This document shows positions 45,260-54,803 of a stretch of DNA of 64,000 bases, in pieces. The stretch covers positions 62,001 through 126,000 of the forward strand of contig JAKAQR010000001.1 in NCBI GenBank assembly GCA_021819725.1. Direction: 5' to 3'. The stretch's first letter is position 1, and every line of letters begins with the position of its first letter. Source of the DNA: Actinomycetes bacterium. Its GTDB lineage: Bacteria; Actinomycetota; Acidimicrobiia; Acidimicrobiales; Acidimicrobiaceae. The position numbers and the translations under genes were made by a program. Below the pieces are notes generated by a model. That model was given only the letters and a program-made list of their open reading frames with translations, made no database searches and was not told where the DNA came from.

Positions 45260-45441
45260 GTCGTGCCTTCATCATAGAGCTCATCCTCGTCACGGAGTGG
45301 GCGACGAAAGAGGGCTAAGCCAAAGACAATCATGAAGAAAGTACCCCCAATGGTTGCCGCCACGCCGAGCGAAGTGGATACGAAGTAGGCACCGACGATG
45401 CAAACAATGAGCACGCCAACGACGATGAGCGCCACCTTCAC
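45247..45441 (-). CDS. Small two-helix membrane protein
   Basis: 64 residues from a GTG at 45441 with a full AGGAGG eight bases upstream; the open frame reaches 45534 but has no signal there. Two hydrophobic helices (KVALIVVGVLIVCIVGAYFV and GVAATIGGTFFMIVFGLALF) and an acidic tail RDEDELYDEG. No family recognised. Its last 13 bases overlap the end of ftsR. Confidence 0.65.
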   Translation of the reverse strand: MKVALIVVGVLIVCIVGAYFVSTSLGVAATIGGTFFMIVFGLALFRRPLRDEDELYDEGTTHDD

Positions 45442-45593
45442 TGGATAGGACCTCCTTGTTTTCCTCTGTAGCGTAGTTAAAAAAGCGACAAGGAGAGGTG
45501 AATCCCTCGATTTGCAATCGCAGCAAGGCGACATTATACGGATGAACGTTGGCCGGTATCGTGGCCTGCTAACGTACCGACGTAGCGGGTTAC

Positions 45594-46130
45594 CTACTCG
45601 GAAAAATCCTCCGGTCGTATCGACTTGAGGAAGTCACGAAATTCGCCGACGATCTCCTCCTGTACGACTTCGGGTCCGGAGTCGGCTTGCTGGGTATCAT
45701 CAAAAACCGTCCCCTCGGAGTTCATGACCGCATCATCCACAAAGATGGCGGCCCCACTACGTATCGCCAGCGCCACCGAATCTGAGGGACGAGCACTCAC
45801 ACGGTGTTCGATGCCGTTGGCAATGAGCGTGATCTCGGCGTAGTAGGTCCCGTTACGAACCTCGGTGACCACAACCTGGGAGATTCTGGCATCGAGCACG
45901 TCAAGTAAGGTGCACGCGAGATCGTGGGTCAATGGACGGGGCGGATCAACGTTGGCGATGGCGAGATCTATCGCATTTGCCTCAGGGACACCAATGAAGA
46001 TTGGCACTACACGGTACGGGGCAGTCAGCTCTTGCAACAACAGCACCGGCGAGTTCGAGCGAAGATCCACCTTGACGCCTGCAACCTCGACCTCTACCAT
46101 GTTGGCTATTCTAGTCGTGACCGTCATCAT
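45594..46130 (-). CDS. DUF151 bifunctional nuclease family protein
   Basis: 178 residues from the ATG at 46130 with GGGGGAGG nine bases upstream; an internal start at the MVEVEV methionine is possible but lacks a ribosome-binding site. The DUF151 core is clear: VLLLQE, RVVPIFIGVPEANAID, RPLTHDLACTLLDVLDA and HRVSARPSDSVALAIRSGA. Related plant and bacterial proteins have nuclease activity. The gene lies near garA-ftsR as Rv1829 does in mycobacteria, though here it is on the opposite strand. Confidence 0.88.
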   Translation of the reverse strand: MMTVTTRIANMVEVEVAGVKVDLRSNSPVLLLQELTAPYRVVPIFIGVPEANAIDLAIANVDPPRPLTHDLACTLLDVLDARISQVVVTEVRNGTYYAEITLIANGIEHRVSARPSDSVALAIRSGAAIFVDDAVMNSEGTVFDDTQQADSGPEVVQEEIVGEFRDFLKSIRPEDFSE

Positions 46131-46236
46131 GCCGTGGTTCCTCCCCCTGGCATGTCGGCGCTTTATAGATCAACTCCAAGTATCTGCTCCAGGGCTTGGC
46201 CATGACTGCGTCATCCAGCCGTACACCCACTGGTGC

Positions 46237-46995
46237 CTAGCCAAGACGGTTGAGCGACGAGAGCCCAACGGCTGAAGCGAGCGACTGGAGGTGACTGGTG
46301 ATCCACGAGAACTCATTGAGCGCCATAACGACGCCAAACACCAACAGCACGACGGCAGAGCCAATCGTGAGAATGCGAGTGTGTTGTTTGAGAAACTTGA
46401 GCGCCCCGACAGCTCTGGAGAAGACAAGCCCAGTCACTAGAAACGGAACCGCCAATCCCGCCGAATACGCGAGCAGCAAGATAGCACCCTTGATCAGTAA
46501 TGCTTGGGTCGCTGCGATCGCCAAGACTGAGCCAAGGATGGGCCCGATACAGGGTGTCCAACCAAAGGCAAACGCCATTCCTGCCACCGGTGCAGCGAAC
46601 TTGCCGTAGCGCTGCAATGAGGGATGAAAACGGCGTTCCATAGCGAGTTGCGGGGCCGACAGAAACTGGGTTACCAACAAGAAGAGCGCCATGACGATAA
46701 GGACGACCCCTCCGATGCGTTCGATGGCGACATGATCGCGAGCGAGTTCCTGACCGAGCGCCGATGCGGTGAGTCCAAGGGCGGTGAAGACGACGGTGAA
46801 GCCGGCCGCGAACAAGAGCGTCGAGGTGGTGACCTTACGGAGCTGTAAGACGCTGCCTGAGGCGATCTCTTGTGCATCGAGTCCCGACACCACGGACAGG
46901 TAGGCAGGGACAAGGGGGAGCACGCATGGAGACAGGAACGAGATCACTCCGCCGCCGAAGGCGATCACGTAGCTCCCATCAATTCCCACATCCAC
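46237..46995 (-). CDS. ccdA: Cytochrome c biogenesis protein CcdA
   Basis: 252 residues, GTG start at 46995, six hydrophobic helices. The two conserved redox cysteines are seen in SFLSPCVLPLVPAYL and FGWTPCIGPILGSVLA. It moves electrons from cytoplasmic thioredoxin through the membrane to extracytoplasmic thiol proteins, needed for cytochrome c maturation. Lies divergent to the ctaG gene with about 160 bases between, and both serve respiratory-chain assembly. Confidence 0.9.
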   Translation of the reverse strand: MDVGIDGSYVIAFGGGVISFLSPCVLPLVPAYLSVVSGLDAQEIASGSVLQLRKVTTSTLLFAAGFTVVFTALGLTASALGQELARDHVAIERIGGVVLIVMALFLLVTQFLSAPQLAMERRFHPSLQRYGKFAAPVAGMAFAFGWTPCIGPILGSVLAIAATQALLIKGAILLLAYSAGLAVPFLVTGLVFSRAVGALKFLKQHTRILTIGSAVVLLVFGVVMALNEFSWITSHLQSLASAVGLSSLNRLG

Positions 46996-47156
46996 AGTAT
47001 AGGGGAAGAGGCGTACCCGCTGGGAACGCCTCTCTCAGGTCGCAAACGGGTGCGTCATCATTCCGCCGCCACCTCCGATCTCTAGCATGACAATTCGGGG
47101 GGCAACGTGTTGGAGTACGAGGGGTGAATGCTCTAGCATAAGAACGAGGAGGTGTG

Positions 47157-48227
47157 GTGGATACTTTTCACTATCTAGGGTTGTTGACCGCGTGGTCGCT
47201 CAGCCCGTTCTCGATCGCCGTGTTATTTTTCCTCATTGCGCTAACGTCGTGGTATCTCGATAGCGTCATCAAAGTGCGGGCAAAGGGTCGAAAGTGGTCG
47301 AATGCTCGTGTGGGAGCCTTCGTCGGCGGCGCCTTTGCCATCGAGTACGCCCTTGGCGGACCGGTTTCGGTCTACGTGATGCATTATTTTACTGCCCACA
47401 TCGCCCAGCACCTTCTCTTGATGATCGTGGCACCGGGTCTGCTCTCACTCGCCGCTCCCGTCACGTTGGCACTACAGACCTCAAAGAAGCATACCCGTCG
47501 ACTCATCGACGGGTTCTTGCACTCGCGCTTTCTCCAGTTCCTCACCTTCCCTCTCGTGGTTTTTGTCCTGTATTACGGGGTCATGTGGTGGTTCTTCACC
47601 TCAACCGCCGTCGGCTTCGCAATGGCTCACATGTGGCTAATGGACATCTTGAACATCATGTTTTTTGCTGGTGGAGTCCTCTTCTGGTGGCCAATCATCG
47701 GCAAGGACACCATTTTGCACTGGCGCCTTGGCTTTGGTGGGAGAATCTTCTCGCTTGCGATTGGGATACCATTTGAGACGTTTCTTGGCATCACCATCAG
47801 TTCAAACAAGGTCTCCCTCGCGCCGACGATCTACTCCCTCGGCAACTGGCACGCCGGAGGGCAGGTTCTCTGGGGGGCGGGTGAAGCCATGACCACGATA
47901 GGTCTTGCGATCGTGATTGGAAGCTGGATCGCCTCCGAGGATCGCGCGCACCGAAGGATGGATGCGAGCAGCGACGCGTTCCCTCTGTCGACACGGGGCG
48001 AAGGCATGCCCAAAGAGTACTACTGGGCACAACAGACCCTTTCGCGTACTCCGGTCGATTCCCCCATGCATCAAGAGGCGCTAACGGTCCTCAAACAGAT
48101 TGAACGTGAACAACTCAAGCAACGACAGAAGACCACGGCCCCTGCAGACCAGGACGTGTCCCTGGAAAACGTACAGGGTATGCAGGCGAACCAGGCAATC
48201 GCGCCGACCAATAGCTCCTTGGACTGA
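47157..48227 (+). CDS. ctaG: caa3-type cytochrome c oxidase assembly protein CtaG
   Basis: 356 residues. AGGAGG lies one base before a GTG at 47154 and four before a GTG at 47157; the latter fits better. Seven membrane helices. Family marks: YALGGPVSVYVMHYFTAHIAQHLLLMIVAPGLLSLAAP with the conserved histidines, WWFFTSTAVGFAMAHMWLMDILN and WPIIGKD. The last 80 residues are a polar cytoplasmic tail. CtaG delivers copper or otherwise assists the assembly of caa3-type oxidase. Confidence 0.9.
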   Translation: MDTFHYLGLLTAWSLSPFSIAVLFFLIALTSWYLDSVIKVRAKGRKWSNARVGAFVGGAFAIEYALGGPVSVYVMHYFTAHIAQHLLLMIVAPGLLSLAAPVTLALQTSKKHTRRLIDGFLHSRFLQFLTFPLVVFVLYYGVMWWFFTSTAVGFAMAHMWLMDILNIMFFAGGVLFWWPIIGKDTILHWRLGFGGRIFSLAIGIPFETFLGITISSNKVSLAPTIYSLGNWHAGGQVLWGAGEAMTTIGLAIVIGSWIASEDRAHRRMDASSDAFPLSTRGEGMPKEYYWAQQTLSRTPVDSPMHQEALTVLKQIEREQLKQRQKTTAPADQDVSLENVQGMQANQAIAPTNSSLD

Positions 48228-48292
48228 GTACGAACGCCTCGTTGATCGGTGGCATCATGTGGCAAAGCCAGCCTTTCGCTATCACGTGTTCC

Positions 48293-49207
48293 CTATAACG
48301 TGGCCCGGGGATGATACGCGTGGTAAACCTTGGTGAGATGGGCAATGGAGACTTTGGTATAGATCTCTGTCGTCGCAACAGAGGCGTGCCCCAGCAGCTC
48401 CTGCACCACCCGTAGATCAGCGCCAGCCTCGACGAGGTGCGTCGCACACGAATGGCGCAGGGTGTGTGGCGAGAACTTGTAATCGAGGCCTACCGCTTGC
48501 GCACGTTGCTTGAGTGCAAACCAAGCACCTTGGCGAGTGAGGCGAGCCCCGCGACGATTGACAAACACCGCTGCTTCATCGCGATGAGGCCCGAGGAGTT
48601 GGCGCCGATATAGCTCAAGATAACGGGTGAGCTGGCGCGCGGCAATCGGTGGTATCGGCACCAGCCTCTCCTTGGCACCCTTTCCGGAGACCGTGAGCCA
48701 AAAGGACTCCTCTCGCAGGTCCCCAATGTTGAGTCCGATGAGTTCCGAGATGCGCATGCCAGAGGCGTACAACACCTCGAGCATAGCCCGATCCCTCGAT
48801 CCAAGCGCGTCCTCAACCCCAACGCTCTCGAGCAGCATCTCGGTCTCAGCGATCGAGAGCGCCTTTGGCAACGATGGTATCGTGTTGTGGAGGCGAATAC
48901 CCTCCGTTGGATCCCGAGTGAGGTACTCGGAGGTGATCAGATGGCTATAGAGCCCTCGAATGGCCGAAGCAGCCCTCGCAGCGCTGCGAGCGGATGTCGC
49001 CTGTTGGTAGGCGGCCAGAAAATCGTCAATATCTCGTTGGGTCGCCTCCAGCAGCGATGTATTGGTCGCGGCGAGATGACGGAGTAACCGCGCCAGATCA
49101 GCGCGATATGCCACCACCGTGAGTTCACTGCGTTCCCCCATGACGGCGAGAAATACCAAAAACTCATCGACGAGTGGAGCACCTAGTAGCTCAGTGAAGG
49201 CGTCCAC
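48293..49207 (-). CDS. xerD: Site-specific tyrosine recombinase XerD
   Basis: 304 residues from a GTG at 49207 with GAGG four bases upstream and 17 bases of overlap with the NUDIX gene; the frame is open another 126 bases but that part is out of family length. N-terminal SAM-like domain, then the catalytic residues: Arg in ASGMRISEL, Lys in GKGAKERLVP, HTLRHSCATHL, LLGHASVATTEIYT with His and the nucleophile Tyr. It resolves chromosome dimers at dif. The place at the end of the tlyA-nadK-recN-pyrG-NUDIX run is the actinobacterial one, so this is a housekeeping gene and not a phage integrase. Confidence 0.9.
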   Translation of the reverse strand: MDAFTELLGAPLVDEFLVFLAVMGERSELTVVAYRADLARLLRHLAATNTSLLEATQRDIDDFLAAYQQATSARSAARAASAIRGLYSHLITSEYLTRDPTEGIRLHNTIPSLPKALSIAETEMLLESVGVEDALGSRDRAMLEVLYASGMRISELIGLNIGDLREESFWLTVSGKGAKERLVPIPPIAARQLTRYLELYRRQLLGPHRDEAAVFVNRRGARLTRQGAWFALKQRAQAVGLDYKFSPHTLRHSCATHLVEAGADLRVVQELLGHASVATTEIYTKVSIAHLTKVYHAYHPRATL

Positions 49208-49784
49208 GAACCTCGGGCGAGTCAATATACGACGACAGCTCCTCCCGGTGCGACATGAGATGCAACTTAGCCAAGGCAATACCGACGATCGACTTACCAT
49301 CGGTGAATCCGCTGAGAGCTGAGAAGTCCTCAATGGCGCCGATGGGAACTACGCGCACCTCCATGTCTTCCTCCTCCACCGATTGCGGTGCTTGCGGTGC
49401 CTCCGACAGCCCAACGGCCAGCACCACATGGGTCATCTCATCCGTAAATCCGGGAGAGTTGAGAAAGGAACCAATCATCGACAGGTGCTGCGCCTTTAGT
49501 CCACACTCTTCCTGGAGTTCTCGCTCGGCCGTGACCAGAATGCCCTCATCGGGAACGTCGCGCTTGCCAGCAGGCAACTCGATAAGATACTCCTCGACAG
49601 ATGGGCGAAACTGGCGAACCACGACGACGTGCGTGCCATCGACGATTGGGACGATGACGACGGCTCCTGGATGTGCAATGATCGTGCGCCGATACTCAGC
49701 ACCACCACTGAGAAATGATTTTTCCACCATGGTGAGAAAGCCGTTGGTTGCTACGGTCTGCTCGCCGGTCTTGGCAAACGCCAT
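49191..49784 (-). CDS. NUDIX hydrolase (ADP-ribose pyrophosphatase-like)
   Basis: 197 residues from the ATG at 49784, one base after the pyrG stop, with AAGGA about eight bases upstream. NUDIX box GKRDVPDEGILVTAERELQEECGL has the metal-binding RELQEECGL intact but one extra residue in the first spacer (six instead of five). IELPAG precedes it as in ADP-ribose pyrophosphatases. Position matches Rv1700 in the mycobacterial block. Confidence 0.88.
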   Translation of the reverse strand: MAFAKTGEQTVATNGFLTMVEKSFLSGGAEYRRTIIAHPGAVVIVPIVDGTHVVVVRQFRPSVEEYLIELPAGKRDVPDEGILVTAERELQEECGLKAQHLSMIGSFLNSPGFTDEMTHVVLAVGLSEAPQAPQSVEEEDMEVRVVPIGAIEDFSALSGFTDGKSIVGIALAKLHLMSHREELSSYIDSPEVRGRLH

Positions 49785-49785
49785 C

Positions 49786-51393
49786 TCAATGATCCTTAGC
49801 GAACTCGAGTGCAGCACCAATCAGGCCGACGAAGAGTGGGTGTGGACGATTCGGACGTGATTGAAATTCAGGATGCGCTTGGGTCCCAACCCAAAATGGA
49901 TGACCCGGCATCTCAATAAATTCGACCAGACGTCCATCCGGAGAAAAGCCAGAGAGATTAATCCCCGCACTCAATAGTCGACCATGAAATCGCTGATTCA
50001 CCTCGAAGCGGTGTCGATGCCGCTCGTAGACCACCTCGGAGTTGTACAGTTCATGCACTAACGTACCAGGCTCAAGGCGAGCTGGATACGTACCCAATCG
50101 CATGGTGCCACCGAGATCGGTGAGCTCCCGTTGGTCGTCCATGAGATCAATCACCGGATACGTGGTACCACTATCAAACTCAGTCGAGTGAGCATCAGGC
50201 ATTGCACCAAGATGTCGCGCCACCTCCACTACCATCACTTGGAGACCCAGGCAGATCCCGAGACACGGAATCCTACGCTCCCTGGTGACCATAGCGGCGG
50301 TGATTTTTCCTTCGATTCCTCGTGGGCCAAAGCCACCAGGGATCACCACGCCATCCACCCCATCAAAGAACGAATCTGCCATCATTGGAGTCACCTCTTC
50401 CGCTGAGATCCACTCCACAAGCACTTTGGCATCGTGACGAAGACCACCGTGTCGAAGCGCTTCAACGACGGAGAGGTAGGCATCTGCGTGATCGACATAT
50501 TTCCCAATAATGCCGATCCGCACATCCCGAAGCGGCGCAGATGATCGGTGCGCAAGATCTGACCACTCCGAAAGCTCCGGTTCCGCTAACCCATCAAGGT
50601 GAAGCAGTTCCACGATATAGTCATCGAGCTCCTGGTCATGAAGGACCAGCGGAACCGCCAGCAGGTTATCGGTATCGATCGCCGTGACGACCCCCCGGAC
50701 CGGCACATCGCAAAACATCGAGATTTTCTGCCGCACGCCTGCCGACATCGGACGGTCCGACCGACACACGATGATATCTGGTTGAATTCCTCGGGAACGG
50801 AGTTCTGCCACCGAGTGCTGCGTCGGTTTCGTCTTCTCCTCTTGAGAGGGGCCGATGTGGGGAACCAACGTAAGATGGACAAAGCATGCGTGATCGCGTC
50901 CGATCTCGTTGCGTAGCTGACGGATCGCCTCAAGAAAGGGAAGAATCTCGATATCCCCAACGGTACCGCCGATCTCGGTGATCACCACATCGACATCGTC
51001 GGTTGCAAGGGCTTGGATCCGCGTCTTGATCTCATCGGTGATGTGGGGAATCACCTGGACGGTCTTGCCTAAATAATCGCCATGGCGTTCTCGTTCGATG
51101 ACTGTCTTATAGATCGCTCCCGTCGTCACCGACGATCCACGACGGAGTTGAATATCGACAAAGCGTTCATAGTGTCCGAGATCTAAGTCTGTCTCTGCAC
51201 CATCAGCGGTCACAAACACCTCGCCGTGCTCGAAGGGGTTCATGGTGCCGGGATCAACGTTGATGTAAGGATCAAGCTTTTGCATCGTGACACGAAGGCC
51301 GCGAGCCTTGAGTAGACGACCGATCGACGATGCCGTAATGCCCTTACCCAGCGAACTCGCAACACCGCCAGTGACAAAAATATGCTTAGTCAA
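49786..51393 (-). CDS. pyrG: CTP synthase
   Basis: 535 residues, TTG start at 51393 with GGAAGGGAG upstream. Converts UTP to CTP with glutamine as nitrogen donor. N-terminal synthetase KHIFVTGGVASSLGKGITAS and TEIGGTVGDIE; C-terminal glutamine amidotransferase with PGGFGPRG, the catalytic Cys in CLGICLGLQ and HPEFQSRP. Normal length. In the actinobacterial order after recN, although two genes found between them in mycobacteria (Rv1697-1698) are absent here. Confidence 0.96.
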   Translation of the reverse strand: MTKHIFVTGGVASSLGKGITASSIGRLLKARGLRVTMQKLDPYINVDPGTMNPFEHGEVFVTADGAETDLDLGHYERFVDIQLRRGSSVTTGAIYKTVIERERHGDYLGKTVQVIPHITDEIKTRIQALATDDVDVVITEIGGTVGDIEILPFLEAIRQLRNEIGRDHACFVHLTLVPHIGPSQEEKTKPTQHSVAELRSRGIQPDIIVCRSDRPMSAGVRQKISMFCDVPVRGVVTAIDTDNLLAVPLVLHDQELDDYIVELLHLDGLAEPELSEWSDLAHRSSAPLRDVRIGIIGKYVDHADAYLSVVEALRHGGLRHDAKVLVEWISAEEVTPMMADSFFDGVDGVVIPGGFGPRGIEGKITAAMVTRERRIPCLGICLGLQVMVVEVARHLGAMPDAHSTEFDSGTTYPVIDLMDDQRELTDLGGTMRLGTYPARLEPGTLVHELYNSEVVYERHRHRFEVNQRFHGRLLSAGINLSGFSPDGRLVEFIEMPGHPFWVGTQAHPEFQSRPNRPHPLFVGLIGAALEFAKDH

Positions 51394-51410
51394 CCCCGCT
51401 CCCTTCCGGT

Positions 51411-52994
51411 TCAGTATACGTGAGATTCTCCCGAAAAGCGTGCGATCAGGTCGGTTGCGTGGTCGAGCGCCTGCGGTGAACTGGCATGACCAGAGAGCAT
51501 GCGGGCGATCTCCTCTACCCGTTGTGGGCCACGTACAACGTGGAGTGAGGTCATCACTCGATCGGCGGTGGTCGACTTTGTGACCACGATATGTTGGCTC
51601 GCCGCCGCCGCGATCTGGGCAAGATGGGTCACCACCAGCACCTGGTGGTCCTCAGCCATCGATCGCAGTACCTGGGCGATACGTAGACCGGTCGCACCAC
51701 CGATGCCAGCGTCAATCTCATCAAAGACCAGTGTTGGCGTTGATGCCCCCGCTATCTGCGCGATAGCAAGCATCAGACGCGAGAGTTCTCCACCCGAGGC
51801 GACTTTGCCAAGTGGCATCAGGGGAATGCCAGGGTTAGCGGTGAACAGAAAGGTCGGAAGGATTCCATCGGGATCGTCAAAGTGGATCGCAAATTGGGCA
51901 CTCCCGAGCGCGACCTCAGTAAGTAGCTCCTCTACCTGGCGCGTTAACTCCCTTGCAGCCTGTTGACGTAGGGTCCGTAGCTGCGTGAGCGCCTCATCGA
52001 TCTGTGGTGTGAGAGCTGCCAGCTCGGCAACGATTGCCGCCTCAGACTGCGTGGAATCTTCGAGGTGAGCATACTCCGTCGTGAGCTCCGATTCGACTCG
52101 AAGGACCTCCGTCAGCGTTGAACCAAAGCGGCGTTTCATAGCCACGAGGACACCAAGACGTTCCTCAAGCTCCGCGAGCGTGATCGGATCCTCTATCTCC
52201 CCCTCCAGGGCGTTGCGACTTTCGTGAGCAAGGTCGTCGATCTCGTCCAAGAACGCATCGAGGCGGCTGCCGATCGTTGGCATCAGCTCCTTGGCCTGAC
52301 CATGCAAAGCCGCAAGCTGGTCGCTCAAACCCCCATCCCCAACGAGGAGATCATGCAGGGCCGAGAGCAGCTGCTGTCGGTCACGCGTTGAAGCAAGACG
52401 CGCAATCTCTGCCTCAACTTTGGCGTCCTCCTCGGGATCCTCAAGCTTGGCATCGCGTAGGAGACCCAGTTCAAACGCAAGAAATTCGAGGCGGCGCAGA
52501 CGCTCACCACCACGCTCCCGGACCTCCGCAAGCTCGGCTTCGAGTCTGGATGAGCGAGCTCGAAGCTCTCGTAGTTTCGTGTCATCGATGGCACCAAAAC
52601 GATCAAGGATACGAAGTTGGGCCAGTGGTTGGGTTAAGGTTGCTGCGAGATGTTGTCCGAAGATCTCGACTTCGTGTGCTGTGCGCTCGCTCAACTCCCC
52701 AAGCGTCACCGCCTCGCGATCGATACGGACTCGATTTCTCCCCGCCATTGTCAGCTCACGCCGCAACAGAACCTGTCCCTCATGCTCGGTCAGCTGAGCA
52801 GCAATACGCGCGCTTTCACCATAGGGGCCGATCAGCTCGGGAGAGCCACGCGCCCCCAACAAGAGTCCAAGTGCGGTGGTGAGCAAGGTTTTGCCCGCTC
52901 CGGTCTCGCCAGTGATGACGACGAGTCCCGCTTCGAACTCAAGTTCCGCGTACTCAATCACCCCCAGATTCTCGACCACCAGGGAGTCAAGCAT
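51411..52994 (-). CDS. recN: DNA repair protein RecN
   Basis: 527 residues, ATG at 52994, overlapping the nadK end by eight bases. SMC-like ATPase in double-strand break repair. Walker A ITGETGAGKTLLTTALGLLLGAR near the N-terminus, two long coiled-coil arms (about 150-350), the ABC signature ASGGELSRLMLAI and Walker B TLVFDEIDAGIGG, then VVTHLAQIAA. Cytoplasmic. Confidence 0.93.
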   Translation of the reverse strand: MLDSLVVENLGVIEYAELEFEAGLVVITGETGAGKTLLTTALGLLLGARGSPELIGPYGESARIAAQLTEHEGQVLLRRELTMAGRNRVRIDREAVTLGELSERTAHEVEIFGQHLAATLTQPLAQLRILDRFGAIDDTKLRELRARSSRLEAELAEVRERGGERLRRLEFLAFELGLLRDAKLEDPEEDAKVEAEIARLASTRDRQQLLSALHDLLVGDGGLSDQLAALHGQAKELMPTIGSRLDAFLDEIDDLAHESRNALEGEIEDPITLAELEERLGVLVAMKRRFGSTLTEVLRVESELTTEYAHLEDSTQSEAAIVAELAALTPQIDEALTQLRTLRQQAARELTRQVEELLTEVALGSAQFAIHFDDPDGILPTFLFTANPGIPLMPLGKVASGGELSRLMLAIAQIAGASTPTLVFDEIDAGIGGATGLRIAQVLRSMAEDHQVLVVTHLAQIAAAASQHIVVTKSTTADRVMTSLHVVRGPQRVEEIARMLSGHASSPQALDHATDLIARFSGESHVY

Positions 52995-53859
52995 CTGAGA
53001 TACTTTCGGAGTGATTTAATCGAAACTTCCGCTTCACAATGTCGTAGAAGGGTACATCAACGACGCGAATGAGTTGTACCGGCGCAGGATGGGCATAGAT
53101 CGAAACAGCACCGAGCGGCGCAAGCGAGTGTACGACCTGGCCATCGACCATCACCGATGCATTGGGGCCTCGCGCGAGATGGAAATCAATACGCTGATCA
53201 CTATCGAGTACGAGCGAACGATCAAAGAGCATGTGGGGCGAGAGCGGTGTAAGAATGATGGCGCGCAGGCTCGGTGCGATGATGGGTCCTCGGGCGGATA
53301 AGTTATAGGCGGTCGAACCAGTGGGCGTCGCAATGATGAGACCATCCGCCTCGTAGCGTAAGAACAGTTTGCCGCCAAGAAGGACATCCCCGCGGATGAC
53401 GTGACCGGAGACCTCCCGCTCAACGACCACCTCGTTGAAGGAGATGACTTGACGAAGCTGCTCATCAACTTTAAATTCAGCACAGAGTGCTAGGCGTTCC
53501 TCGACCGTGAACTCTCCCGAGATGATCGACGCCAACGCGTCAATCATCTCGCTCGGCTCAACCTCGGTAAGGTAGCCGAGCTGGCCAAGGTTGATTCCGA
53601 GCGCGGGCACACCTTGCCGATGTGCACAGGCCATGGCACGCAACATGGTGCCATCCCCACCGATGCTGACCACCGCATCAACACGCGGTTCGGATGTTGT
53701 CCACGGCTCTGGCTCCGTTCGGTCGACCTCGAGGTGTGCAGTATCGGTCGCCAAGAGTTGGATGCTCTCGCAACCATGGGTCGCTAGATAGCTCTTGGCC
53801 TCAAGAAAAAGGCTGCTACTTTGAGCATGGGCGGGGTGGAGCACAAATCCCAGAGTCAT
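52987..53859 (-). CDS. nadK: NAD kinase
   Basis: 290 residues from the ATG at 53859, which has GGAG three bases upstream; GTG 53868 and ATG 53862 are possible. Phosphorylates NAD to NADP. GGDGTMLRAM near residue 65, FNEVVVER near 145 and YEADGLIIATPTGSTAYNLSARGPI near 170-195 are the NAD kinase signatures. Eight-base overlap with recN and a short gap to tlyA show one operon. Confidence 0.93.
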   Translation of the reverse strand: MTLGFVLHPAHAQSSSLFLEAKSYLATHGCESIQLLATDTAHLEVDRTEPEPWTTSEPRVDAVVSIGGDGTMLRAMACAHRQGVPALGINLGQLGYLTEVEPSEMIDALASIISGEFTVEERLALCAEFKVDEQLRQVISFNEVVVEREVSGHVIRGDVLLGGKLFLRYEADGLIIATPTGSTAYNLSARGPIIAPSLRAIILTPLSPHMLFDRSLVLDSDQRIDFHLARGPNASVMVDGQVVHSLAPLGAVSIYAHPAPVQLIRVVDVPFYDIVKRKFRLNHSESISDA

Positions 53860-53874
53860 CATCTCCACGAGAGC

Positions 53875-54666
53875 CTAGTTCCTCGCCAGTGCATCAGCGA
53901 TAAGGTCTTCGACCGCCGGCATCGACGACGGGGCGGGAGTCGCTACGTACGCGAAGTACTCCTGGTTGCCCTTCGACCCCTTTCTCCTGGACCGTACTAA
54001 CTGGGTGACGACCAAGCCGTGCTCGCCAAGATCCACTAGCATCCCCCGCAATACCTCAGCGTGAATCGCAAGGTCAGTGACCACACCCTTGGCCTTAGAG
54101 GCGATCCGTCGGTCTACCTCGAACTGTGGTTTGATCAGGATAAGCAGTTCGGTACCGGGACTCGACAGGGAGCAAAGCGCATCGATGATGTGACGGATGG
54201 ATATGAAGGACACATCGACCGTGATGAGCTCAGGAGCGGTCGCCAGCGGCCAAGCAAAACTGCGAATATCCGTCTGTTCATAACTCGCAACCCTCGTATC
54301 CCGCTGCAGCTGTGCATCGAGTTGTGCAGTACCCACATCGACAGCCACCACCGACGCCGCACCGGTGTCGAGTAGTGCCTTCACAAAGCCCCCAGTCGAC
54401 GAACCCACATCAAGACACACCTTGTTGGCCGTGACTACCCCACAATCCTCCAGGGCTCCAGCGAGCTTGTCGTACCCACGAGGATGCCAGTCGGTCGATC
54501 CAAGGACCTCAATGGCGTCGGAGGTGGCTACAAGTCGTGAAGCCTTGGTCGCCAAGGAGCCATTCACGAGGATCTGCCCATCACCGATCAGGAGGTCGGC
54601 CTGTGCGCGCGAACGCACGAGGCCCCGACGCTGCAGGACGATATCAAGGCGTTGTCGGATTACCAC
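53875..54666 (-). CDS. tlyA: TlyA-family rRNA 2'-O-methyltransferase
   Basis: 263 residues from the GTG at 54666, five bases after GAGAGG; a GTG two codons earlier (54672) leaves no room for the ribosome-binding site. N-terminal S4 RNA-binding domain (RQRLDIVLQRRGLVRSRAQADLLI), the linker STDWHPRGYDKL, and an FtsJ-like SAM fold with CLDVGSSTGGFVKALLDTGA, VDVSFISIRHI and LIKPQFEV. Methylates 16S and 23S rRNA riboses. First gene of the block ending in xerD. Confidence 0.92.
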   Translation of the reverse strand: MVIRQRLDIVLQRRGLVRSRAQADLLIGDGQILVNGSLATKASRLVATSDAIEVLGSTDWHPRGYDKLAGALEDCGVVTANKVCLDVGSSTGGFVKALLDTGAASVVAVDVGTAQLDAQLQRDTRVASYEQTDIRSFAWPLATAPELITVDVSFISIRHIIDALCSLSSPGTELLILIKPQFEVDRRIASKAKGVVTDLAIHAEVLRGMLVDLGEHGLVVTQLVRSRRKGSKGNQEYFAYVATPAPSSMPAVEDLIADALARN

Positions 54667-54803
54667 CAGCACCTCTCATCACGTATTCCCACCCGTCGTC
54701 TTAGCGTCATCTCTCTTCACCTGGAGTGTATCGGACCACACCATGGTCGCAATCCTTGCCCCACACGAATCGACCGTATAGAATGCGTCCCAAAGGGGGT
54801 CCG

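Noticed and set aside
48293..49333. Phage or island integrase
   Set aside because: Length, catalytic pattern and place after tlyA-nadK-recN-pyrG-NUDIX show housekeeping XerD; the 42-codon extension upstream overlaps NUDIX and is not native.
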